Assembly (NCBI GenBank): GCA_017538965.1
Contig: JAFYHU010000009.1
Location: forward strand, 1 to 33,596
Reading direction: 5' to 3'
Source of the DNA: Oscillospiraceae bacterium
GTDB taxonomy: Bacteria; Bacillota; Clostridia; Oscillospirales; Oscillospiraceae
Length of the DNA stretch: 33,596 bases
Position 1 is the stretch's first letter. Each line of letters opens with the position of its first letter. Shown here in pieces: positions 15,032 through 23,414 of this stretch. Below the pieces are notes generated by a model. The model ran no database searches. It was not told the origin of the DNA and was given only the letters and a program-made list of their open reading frames with translations. The position numbers and the translations under genes are program-made.

Positions 15032-16162
15032 ATGACTACTCCATCTTCTCAAACTTTCACCTTCTGCGTTCCCTGCCTTTTCGGTCTGGAGGGCCTCGCA
15101 GCCGAGGAACTGCGCCGTTTGGGCCTGCAGGATGTCCGCACCGAGGACGGACGGGTTTTCTTTTCGGGCGGCCCCGGGGACTGTGCCCGCGCCAACCTCT
15201 CGCTGCGCTGCGGCGAGCGGGTTCTTCTGGAACTGGGGAGTTTTCCTGCCCGCAGCTTCGACGCGCTTTTCGAGGGAGTCCGCGCCCTTCCCTGGGAGGA
15301 CTGGCTGCCGCGGGACGCGGCTTTTCCGGTCACGGGTTACAGCCTCGATTCCGCTCTTTTTTCCGTGCCCGACTGTCAGCGGATCATCAAGAAGGCCGTC
15401 GTCGAGCGTCTGAAGACCCGGTACCGGCTTGAACAGTTCCCGGAAACCGGGGCCGAATACAAGATCCGCTTCTCGATTCGGAAAGACCTCGCTTCCGTCT
15501 GCCTCGACACTTCGGGCACCGCACTGCACAAACGCGGCTACCGGCCGGCTCACACCGAGGCGCCTCTGCGTGAAACCCTCGCCGCGGCCATGGTCCGACT
15601 TTCGCGCTATCGGGGCAAGGATGATTTCTGCGACCCCTTCTGCGGCAGCGGAACCATCGCCATCGAGGCAGCGCTGGCGGCGCTGAACCGGGCACCGGGT
15701 CTGAACCGGCACTTTTCCGCCGAAAACTGGAGCCGTTTCGGCAAAGCAGTCTGGGAACAGGCTCGGGAGGCAGCCCGGGAGGCGGAATTTCGCGGGGATT
15801 ACCGGATTCTCGCCTCCGACATCGACCCGCGCGCCGTACGCCTGGCAAGAGAAAATGCCGAACGCGCGCACGTTGCCGGACTGATTGACTTTTCCGTCGC
15901 CGACGCCGCTTCCTTTTCCCGCAGGACCGAGCGCGGCGTGCTTGTCACGAACCCGCCCTACGGCGAGCGCCTGCTGGACCGGCAGCAGGCAGAAAAAATC
16001 TACCGTTCCTTCGGAGCCGCGCTTTCGGGAAGTGAAAACTGGTCGCTCTATCTTCTCTCGTCGGATCCAGAGTTTGAACGCTGTTTCGGTCGGAACGCGG
16101 ACAAAAAACGCAAACTTTATAACGGCATGATCCGCTGCGATCTGTATATGTATTATAAGTAA
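15032..16162 (+). CDS. THUMP-domain class I SAM-dependent RNA methyltransferase (RlmL/YpsC-like)
   Basis: The 376-residue protein has an N-terminal ferredoxin-like and THUMP RNA-binding part (about 10-160). The family linker LHKRGYR (165-171) follows, and then a Rossmann methyltransferase domain with DPFCGSGT (201-208) for SAM binding, an acidic SASDID-type strand near 262, and the catalytic NPPYGERL (307-314). RlmL/YpsC proteins methylate N2 of a guanosine in 23S rRNA. The frame is open to 14906, but that part overlaps the promoter. GGAAGGG five nt before the ATG at 15032 fixes the start. The lipid kinase gene follows after 16 nt, so they are probably co-transcribed. Confidence 0.88.
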   Translation: MTTPSSQTFTFCVPCLFGLEGLAAEELRRLGLQDVRTEDGRVFFSGGPGDCARANLSLRCGERVLLELGSFPARSFDALFEGVRALPWEDWLPRDAAFPVTGYSLDSALFSVPDCQRIIKKAVVERLKTRYRLEQFPETGAEYKIRFSIRKDLASVCLDTSGTALHKRGYRPAHTEAPLRETLAAAMVRLSRYRGKDDFCDPFCGSGTIAIEAALAALNRAPGLNRHFSAENWSRFGKAVWEQAREAAREAEFRGDYRILASDIDPRAVRLARENAERAHVAGLIDFSVADAASFSRRTERGVLVTNPPYGERLLDRQQAEKIYRSFGAALSGSENWSLYLLSSDPEFERCFGRNADKKRKLYNGMIRCDLYMYYK

Positions 16163-16178
16163 TGGGGGAATTCGGAAT

Positions 16179-17111
16179 ATGAAGCATCTGTTTATTGTCA
16201 ACCCGGCAGCCGGCGGGCACGACGCAACGGACGAGGTGAGCGCCAGGGTAAAAGCATCCTTTCAGGGTCGGAGCGAACCCTATGAAATCTATGTCACCTG
16301 CGGCCCCCGGGACGCCACAAGAAAAATACGCACGGAGCTTTCCGAAAGCAATGGTCTGCGGGTCTATGCCTGCGGCGGCGACGGCACCTTCAACGAATGC
16401 GTCTGCGGCGCCGCCCTCCAGCCGGATGTGGCAGTCACTCCCTTCCCCACGGGAACAGGCAACGACTTCTGCCGTCAGTTCGGCAGCGACGCCGTCCTGT
16501 TTCAGGATCTGGACGCCCTGCTGGACGGAACGATACACGAAATCGACCTGATCTCCTGCAACGGCAGCTACAGCGCCAACATCTGTTCGGTCGGCATTGA
16601 TGCCCGCATCGGCACCAGCGTTCATAAGTACAGCAAGATTCCGATCGTAGGCGGCGCCGGCGGTTATGTCATTTCGGCCGCGGTCAACGCCTTCAAGGGC
16701 ATCTCGTCGAACATGCATGTCCGCTGCGGACGATACGACGTTGAGGCGAAGCAGTCGCTTGTATGCGCCTGCAACGGACGCTTTTACGGCGGCGGCTTCA
16801 ATCCTTCCCCGGACGCCATGATGGACGACGGCCTGATGGATATCTTCATTGTGAAAAAGGTTTCGCTGCTAACCTTCGCCCGTCTGATCAAAAAATACGC
16901 CGACGGCCGCGCCGACGAGCTCCCGCGGTATGTCACTCATCTTCGCGGGACGGATCTGTACATCGAATTTGACGGGGAGGACGTCATCAACCTCGACGGT
17001 GAAGCACTGTATGCCGACACGGTCAGCATGCACCTGCTGCCGAAGGCTCTGCGCCTGATCGTCCCTGCCGGACTGGGCCGCGGTACCCCCAATCCGCCCC
17101 TGTGCTTGTAA
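16179..17111 (+). CDS. Diacylglycerol/lipid kinase family protein (DagK/YegS-like)
   Basis: The 310-residue protein carries the DAGK catalytic signatures NPAAGG (8-13), GGDGT (66-70) and PTGTGNDF (90-97), with a C-terminal beta-sandwich. Family members phosphorylate diacylglycerol or related lipids at the inner membrane; in Gram-positives DgkB recycles diacylglycerol from lipoteichoic acid synthesis. GGGGG lies about 11 nt before the ATG. It trails the methyltransferase gene, and no strong terminator is visible before the groES promoter. The exact lipid substrate cannot be told from sequence. Confidence 0.88.
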   Translation: MKHLFIVNPAAGGHDATDEVSARVKASFQGRSEPYEIYVTCGPRDATRKIRTELSESNGLRVYACGGDGTFNECVCGAALQPDVAVTPFPTGTGNDFCRQFGSDAVLFQDLDALLDGTIHEIDLISCNGSYSANICSVGIDARIGTSVHKYSKIPIVGGAGGYVISAAVNAFKGISSNMHVRCGRYDVEAKQSLVCACNGRFYGGGFNPSPDAMMDDGLMDIFIVKKVSLLTFARLIKKYADGRADELPRYVTHLRGTDLYIEFDGEDVINLDGEALYADTVSMHLLPKALRLIVPAGLGRGTPNPPLCL

Positions 17112-17143
17112 CAAAAAATTTATAAATTTTCCACCGCAAGTAC

Positions 17144-17171
17144 TTGCAAAAAAAGAAAAATGTGGTATTAT
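17144..17171 (+). promoter_or_regulatory. Sigma-A promoter of groES-groEL
   Basis: TTGCAA (17144-17149) and TATTAT (17166-17171) with a 16-nt spacer lie immediately upstream of the CIRCE operator. The operator therefore covers the expected transcription start. Confidence 0.7.
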
Positions 17172-17179
17172 TAGCATCG

Positions 17180-17206
17180 TTAGCACTCAGATGTTTCGAG
17201 TGCTAA
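17180..17206. promoter_or_regulatory. CIRCE operator (HrcA binding site)
   Basis: TTAGCACTC-N9-GAGTGCTAA matches the CIRCE consensus exactly. HrcA binds it and represses groESL until heat shock. Here the symmetry continues for seven further bases on each side (17173-17179 and 17207-17213), giving 16-bp arms. It lies in the groES 5' leader. Confidence 0.97.
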
Positions 17207-17249
17207 CGATGCTGAAATTTGTAATTTATTTTTCATGGAGGTTAAGAAT

Positions 17250-17534
17250 ATGAAGCTCAAACCCTTAGCAGACCGCGTCGTTCTCAAGCAGAACGAAGCC
17301 GAAGAGCGTACCGCTTCCGGCATTTTCCTCACTTCTTCCGCACAGGAAAAGCCCGAGGTTTATGAAGTTGTCGAGGTCGGCCCCGGCGGCATGGTGGACG
17401 GCAACGAAGTCACTATGATTGTCGCGCCCGGTCAGAGCGTTCTGGTCGGCAAATACACCGGCACCAAGGTCAAACTGGAAGACGTGGAATACACCATTGT
17501 CCGCCAGGGCGACATTCTTGCCGTACTTGAGTAA
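17250..17534 (+). CDS. groES: Co-chaperonin GroES
   Basis: This 94-residue protein is a full-length GroES: MKLKPLADRVVLK at the start, the mobile loop around EERTASGIFL, and the closing TIVRQGDILAVLE. It forms the heptameric lid of the GroEL chamber in the cytoplasm. The frame opens five codons earlier, but GGAGG eight nt before the ATG at 17250 and the family N-terminus set the start. The CIRCE element upstream shows HrcA control, and groEL follows after 18 nt. Confidence 0.97.
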   Translation: MKLKPLADRVVLKQNEAEERTASGIFLTSSAQEKPEVYEVVEVGPGGMVDGNEVTMIVAPGQSVLVGKYTGTKVKLEDVEYTIVRQGDILAVLE

Positions 17535-19178
<1,644 letters not shown>

Positions 19179-19202
19179 TCCCAAACACAGCAAATCATTT
19201 TG

Positions 19203-19230
19203 GCCGGTGCGTTTTCGCACCGGCTTTTTT
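19203..19230 (+). terminator. Intrinsic terminator of groES-groEL
   Basis: A perfect 9-bp GC-rich stem (GCCGGTGCG / CGCACCGGC) with a TTTT loop is followed by six T (19225-19230). Confidence 0.93.
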
Positions 19231-19249
19231 CTGTCTTCCCGTCCGGGCG

Positions 19250-19278
19250 TTGATTTTTCGTACGAAATCGATTAGAAT
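19250..19278 (+). promoter_or_regulatory. Promoter of the HAD - DUF2804 unit
   Basis: TTGATT (19250-19255) and TAGAAT (19273-19278) are 17 nt apart, 20 nt after the groEL terminator. Confidence 0.6.
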
Positions 19279-19315
19279 TGGAAAAAAGATATCCGTCGGA
19301 TGAAAGGAAGGCTTC

Positions 19316-19984
19316 ATGAGCTGGCTGGAAACCAGGTCAATCCGCGCTGTGATCTTCGACATGGACGGCGTGATTTTCGACTCGGAAAAACTATATATCG
19401 ACTGCTGCGTGGAAGCGGCGGACAGTCTCGGGATGGAAGGCATCGTGGAGACCTGCTTTCGCTGCATCGGCGTGACGGTACCGGTTACCTGTCAGATTCT
19501 GCTTGACACCTACCGGGACAAGGCGCTTGTCGACACGTTTCGGGAAGCAGCTGCTTCCTTGTTCCGGGAAAAATACCGAGCAGGGCTGCTGGCCGTCAAG
19601 CCGGGCGTTCGGGAACTGCTGGAGTACCTGAAAGCACAGGGCACGCGCATCGCGATCGCGTCCTCCACCCGGACGGACATCATCGAGAAAGAGATTTCGG
19701 ATTTCGGACTTCTCGCCTTCTTCGACCGGATCATCGGAGGCGATCAGGTCAGCCGAAGCAAACCGAATCCGGACATCTTTCTGCGGGCGGCAGAAGCTCT
19801 GAAGGAAGCACCGGATCACTGTCTCGTGATCGAAGATTCGTATAACGGGATCCGTGCGGCGAAGGCCTCCGGCATGAATGCGATCATGGTGCCGGACCTG
19901 CTGCCGCCGGATGAAGAGATGCTCTCTCTCGCCGATGCGATCGAGCCTTCGATGCTTCACGTTCTGGACAGAATTTCAGCATAA
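19316..19984 (+). CDS. HAD-superfamily phosphatase, beta-phosphoglucomutase-like
   Basis: The 222-residue protein has all four HAD motifs: DMDGV (nucleophile Asp15 and Asp17), SST (116-118), Lys149 in SKPNPD, and the acidic pair near 173-174 in IEDSYNGI. The helical cap of about 60 residues between motifs I and II is the subfamily I type of beta-phosphoglucomutase and phosphoglycolate-phosphatase relatives. It probably dephosphorylates a small sugar phosphate in the cytoplasm, but the substrate is not predictable. AAGGAAGG precedes the ATG by four nt. The DUF2804 gene follows after 23 nt. Confidence 0.88.
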   Translation: MSWLETRSIRAVIFDMDGVIFDSEKLYIDCCVEAADSLGMEGIVETCFRCIGVTVPVTCQILLDTYRDKALVDTFREAAASLFREKYRAGLLAVKPGVRELLEYLKAQGTRIAIASSTRTDIIEKEISDFGLLAFFDRIIGGDQVSRSKPNPDIFLRAAEALKEAPDHCLVIEDSYNGIRAAKASGMNAIMVPDLLPPDEEMLSLADAIEPSMLHVLDRISA

Positions 19985-20007
19985 CAGTCAGACCGGGAGG
20001 ATGCAAA

Positions 20008-21081
20008 ATGGAAAAGACCTACAGCGGGTGGCAGGATTGGAAAGAAAAAAGCCGCCAGATCGAAGTGAAAGAGGAGACGCCGCTGCTGGCGCCGGACGGA
20101 ACGCTGCTGACCGCGGGCTGGGCGAGGAAAAATGTCTTTCAATATGACCGCAGCCGCGTCCGGCATCCTCTCCGCCGCAAGGAATGGGATTTCTACCAGA
20201 TTTCGGACGGGCACTTTATGGCGCAGATCAGCTTTGCCAATATCTCTCTGGGCGGCTACGCTTTGGCCGTGCTGGTCGATCTCCGCGAAGGAAAAACTCT
20301 CATCTCCAGCATGGCGCCCTTCCTCGGCGGAAAGGACCGCTATGTTCTGCCGGCCCGCGGGGATGTGCCGAACGATGTCTGTTTCCGCGTCGGAAAAGCG
20401 CTTTTCGAGGTGCACACCGGTCTGGAACGCCGAAGCATCCGCTTTGAAAACGGCGATGTGCACTGTGAATTCGACATGGAAATTCCGGCGGGTCTGGAAA
20501 ACATCACAACGGTTCTCCCCTTTGAAGGCTGTCCCGACCGCTACTTCATGACCACCAAGCAGAACTGCATGCCCTGCTCCGGCAGTTTTTCCGCGCCGGA
20601 CCTCCGGGTGGATTTTTCGAAGGAGAACTGCTTCTGCATCCTCGACTGGGGCCGGGTCTGCACGCCCTATTCGCTGGTCTGGTACTGGGGCAACGGTTCG
20701 GGGAAGGCAATGGATGCCGAGGGGAAAGAACATCTCTTCGGGTTTGAGATCACCTGGGGCATTGGGGATGAATCCGCCGCCACGGAGACCTGCCTGTTTG
20801 TTGACGGAAAAGCACACAAGATCGGCGCTGTCGATGTCGAAAGCTTTCCCAAGCCCGATCGCTACATGCAGCCCTGGCGCTTTCTTTCCGACGACGGGCG
20901 CTTTCGGCTGACCATGACGCCCTTCTATGATCACCACAGCGATCTGGACATCAAGGTCATGCGGATGAACAGCCACCAGGTCCACGGCCTGTGGAACGGC
21001 AGCGTTACACTGGAGGACGGCACGGTATTGACGGTTCATGATCTGTATGCCTTCTGCGAGTACGTCGAAAACCGCTGGTGA
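20008..21081 (+). CDS. DUF2804 family protein
   Basis: This 357-residue soluble protein matches what I know of DUF2804: an N-terminal segment with TPLLAPDGTLLTAGWARK, then long beta-rich stretches and a tryptophan-rich centre (DWGRVCTPYSLVWYWGNG). The function of the family is not established; the all-beta, aromatic character would suit a lipid- or carbohydrate-binding sandwich. GGGAGG lies seven nt before the ATG. It shares a promoter with the HAD phosphatase. A small hairpin without a T tract (21084-21097) follows the stop. Confidence 0.8.
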   Translation: MEKTYSGWQDWKEKSRQIEVKEETPLLAPDGTLLTAGWARKNVFQYDRSRVRHPLRRKEWDFYQISDGHFMAQISFANISLGGYALAVLVDLREGKTLISSMAPFLGGKDRYVLPARGDVPNDVCFRVGKALFEVHTGLERRSIRFENGDVHCEFDMEIPAGLENITTVLPFEGCPDRYFMTTKQNCMPCSGSFSAPDLRVDFSKENCFCILDWGRVCTPYSLVWYWGNGSGKAMDAEGKEHLFGFEITWGIGDESAATETCLFVDGKAHKIGAVDVESFPKPDRYMQPWRFLSDDGRFRLTMTPFYDHHSDLDIKVMRMNSHQVHGLWNGSVTLEDGTVLTVHDLYAFCEYVENRW

Positions 21082-21218
21082 GGACGGGAGTACCCGTATC
21101 AGGCTGTCTGCCGTTGCGCGGAAGCGAAGGCAGTCCCTCGCACGAAACTGTCACCGCCGCGCTGATTACTTGGAGGGCAGCGAGTTCGGAGTCTCCGGGA
21201 AGCGCTGAAAAATAATCC

Positions 21219-21247
21219 TTGAATTCGGGAGCGGGATGTGGTATAGT
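21219..21247 (+). promoter_or_regulatory. Promoter of tRNA-Val
   Basis: TTGAAT (21219-21224), a 17-nt spacer and TATAGT (21242-21247) lie 11 nt before the 5' end of the tRNA. The rest of the gap from 21082 shows nothing else clear. Confidence 0.65.
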
Positions 21248-21258
21248 TATCGGGCCTC

Positions 21259-21335
21259 GGAGGGTTAGCTCAGCTGGTTAGAGCGTCCGCCTCACACGCG
21301 GAAGGTCGACGGTTCGAGTCCGCCACTCTCCACCA
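21259..21335 (+). tRNA. tRNA-Val (anticodon CAC)
   Basis: The 77-nt cloverleaf has an acceptor stem GGAGGGT/ACTCTCC (one G-T pair), a D arm GCTC...GAGC, and an anticodon stem TCCGC/GCGGA with loop CTCACAC. Its T loop is TTCGAGT, and the 3' CCA is encoded. The anticodon CAC reads the valine codon GTG. The T stem (GACGG/CCGCC) has one A-C mismatch. Confidence 0.95.
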
Positions 21336-21344
21336 ACACAATAC

Positions 21345-21374
21345 AAGAACCCCTGCAGTAGGCAGGGGTTCTTT
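21345..21374 (+). terminator. Probable terminator of tRNA-Val
   Basis: A perfect 12-bp stem pairs 21345-21356 with 21362-21373 around a 5-nt loop, 9 nt after the tRNA. The T tract is short, so efficiency may be moderate. Confidence 0.6.
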
Positions 21375-21402
21375 GAATTCCAGCTGCAAGGCGCTGTTGT
21401 CC

Positions 21403-22329
21403 ATGAAAAACAACAAATTCCATATCTTCCTGCTCTTTGTCTGCGCTCTTCTCTGGGGAACTACCTTTGTCGCTCAGAGCATCGGCGCGGATTACGTCGG
21501 CGCCTTCACCTATCTCGCCGGGCGCAGCTGGATCGCCGTGGCATTTCTGACGCCGGTCGTCCATCTGATGGACTGGTTCTTTGACCGGCGCGGCATTGAC
21601 AACCGACGTCCGAAAAACGCGGCAGAGCGCAGGTATCTGATCATCGCCGGCTGCATCAGCGGCTTCATGCTCTGCTCGGCCAGCGCCGCCCAGCAGATCG
21701 GCATCGCTTACACCACGGCCTCCAAGGCGGGCTTCATCACCGCGCTCTATGTGGTCATTGTGCCGATTCTGAGCATCGTCATCAGGAAGCGTCCGACTCC
21801 TCAGATCTGGTTCTGCGTGCTGCTGGCGCTGGTCGGCATGTATCTGCTCTGTATGACCGCCGAAAGTCTGCACCTGGAGATCGGAGATGCCTGGGAACTT
21901 GCCTGCGCCTTTCTGTTCGCCGTTGAGATTCTGATTCTCTTCTATTACAGCTCCCGCGTGGACGCGGTACGCCTGTCGCGGATGCAGTTTCTCGTCGTCG
22001 CGATTCTCAGCACCGTGCTGATGTTTCTGACGGAGAAACCCACTCTTGAGGCGTTTCGCCTCGGCCTCCCGGCCATGCTGTACGCCGGCATCTTCTCCAG
22101 CGGGATTGCCTATACGCTGCAGATCTTCGGGCAGGAAGACGTCAATCCTACCGTCGCCAGTCTCGTCATGAGTCTGGAAAGCGTCTTCAGCGCGATCACC
22201 GGCTGGCTGATTCTCGGGGAACGATTGTCTCTGCGCGAGTTTGCCGGCTGCGCGCTGATGTTCCTGGCCATCATCCTCGCCCAGATCGATCTGCGGGTCC
22301 TTTTCAGAAACAAAAAGCCTTCTCCGTAA
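21403..22329 (+). CDS. DMT-superfamily EamA-type transporter
   Basis: The 308-residue membrane protein has ten hydrophobic helices arranged as two EamA repeats. The first repeat opens with FALLWGTTFVAQ-like sequence (ALLWGTTFVAQS), and the second closes with the typical SLESVFSAITGWLILGERLS. EamA proteins export or import small metabolites such as amino acids and nucleosides. The frame extends to a TTG inside the tRNA terminator; the ATG at 21403 with AAGG 11 nt upstream is the better start. Its stop codon lies in the loop of its own terminator. Confidence 0.88.
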   Translation: MKNNKFHIFLLFVCALLWGTTFVAQSIGADYVGAFTYLAGRSWIAVAFLTPVVHLMDWFFDRRGIDNRRPKNAAERRYLIIAGCISGFMLCSASAAQQIGIAYTTASKAGFITALYVVIVPILSIVIRKRPTPQIWFCVLLALVGMYLLCMTAESLHLEIGDAWELACAFLFAVEILILFYYSSRVDAVRLSRMQFLVVAILSTVLMFLTEKPTLEAFRLGLPAMLYAGIFSSGIAYTLQIFGQEDVNPTVASLVMSLESVFSAITGWLILGERLSLREFAGCALMFLAIILAQIDLRVLFRNKKPSP

Positions 22330-22347
22330 GCAGGAGAAGGTTTTTTT
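22318..22347. terminator. Bidirectional terminator overlapping the EamA stop codon
   Basis: An 8-bp stem, CCTTCTCC (22318-22325) with GGAGAAGG (22333-22340), has the TAA stop in its loop. Seven T follow on the plus strand. On the minus strand CTTTTTG follows, so it may also end the glycyl radical operon, whose last stop is about 120 nt away. Confidence 0.85.
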
Positions 22348-22463
22348 GAGCCCGTATTCAACTTTCTGCATTTGCGCAGATCAGTCTGTACCTCGCACCG
22401 AAGTTTTTCCGCCGCGCTTTCTTTTGTTTTGGGAGCAGCGGGCAGCGATTTCGGGGAAGGCTT

Positions 22464-23408
22464 TTATTGTCTTCCGACGCCGGAGATTTCAGCGCGAAGG
22501 CCGCTTTCTTCAAACAGCATCCGGATTTCCTCCGTCTTTTCCGGCGCCGGGGCCTCAAAGCGTTCCTGACTGCCGCCGATGTGCCGGGCTTTTGACACGC
22601 CCAGACTGTGGTAGGGCAGGAGCGTTACCCGTTCGATCCGGTTCCGGCGGTAAAAGGCCACTGTCCGTTCCATCAGACCGATGTCATCGTTCAGACCGGC
22701 GATCAGGGGCATCCGCATATGGATTTTCTCCCTTGTCATCTCGTTTTCCGCAAGCATGACCAGGTTTTCCAGAATCCGATCGTTGTCAAGGCCGGTCAGT
22801 TCACGGTGACGCTCGCGGTCGAGGCACTTCATGTCATAAAGAATCTCGGTTGCGTTCGGCATCTCCGCGAGTCTCAGAAGGGCCTCCCCGTCGCCGCAGC
22901 CGGAGGTGTCCAGGCAGACGCGGATGCCGTCCCGCTGTGCAAGTTCGGTCAGCGCGAGCGCAAAGTCCGCGTGCATCAGCAGTTCCCCGCCGCTGATCGT
23001 CATGCCGCCGCCGGTGTTCTCGTAAAAAGAGACGTCCTTGCGGACTTCGCGCATCACTTCTTCCGCCGTCATTTTCTTTCCGACCTGCCGCAGCCCTTCG
23101 GCATAGCAGCCTTCGACGCAGCGCATACAGCAGTCGCAGCGGCTGCGATCGATATCGATCTCTTTATCCGCATTGACGAACATCGCCTGCCGCGGGCAGT
23201 GCTGCAGGCAGAAACCGCAGTGAATGCAGCTGTTCGGCATGCGGATAATCTGCACTTCCGATGCAATCAGCTCTGGGTTGTGACACCAGCGGCAGTGCAG
23301 GGGGCAGCCCTTGAGGAAGACCGTGGTGCGGATGCCCGGTCCGTCATCGGTGGAGAACTTCTGAATGCCGCCGATCAGGGCAGCGCTCTGGGCAAAGGTC
23401 TCGTCCAT
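22464..23408 (-). CDS. Glycyl radical enzyme activase (radical SAM, PflA-like)
   Basis: This 314-residue protein installs the glycyl radical on the enzyme encoded just upstream. It has the radical-SAM cluster motif CX3CX2C (Cys35, Cys39, Cys42 in CPLHCRWC). An inserted ferredoxin-like domain carries two 4Fe-4S motifs (Cys61/64/67/71 and Cys91/94/97/101), as in activases of dehydratase-type glycyl radical enzymes rather than the short PflA. GGGMTISGGE (about 133-142) is the SAM-binding region. It starts 6 nt after the glycyl radical enzyme gene and is the last gene of the operon. Oxygen sensitivity implies a strict anaerobe or anaerobic growth. Confidence 0.93.
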   Translation of the reverse strand: MDETFAQSAALIGGIQKFSTDDGPGIRTTVFLKGCPLHCRWCHNPELIASEVQIIRMPNSCIHCGFCLQHCPRQAMFVNADKEIDIDRSRCDCCMRCVEGCYAEGLRQVGKKMTAEEVMREVRKDVSFYENTGGGMTISGGELLMHADFALALTELAQRDGIRVCLDTSGCGDGEALLRLAEMPNATEILYDMKCLDRERHRELTGLDNDRILENLVMLAENEMTREKIHMRMPLIAGLNDDIGLMERTVAFYRRNRIERVTLLPYHSLGVSKARHIGGSQERFEAPAPEKTEEIRMLFEESGLRAEISGVGRQ

Positions 23409-23414
23409 GCTGTC

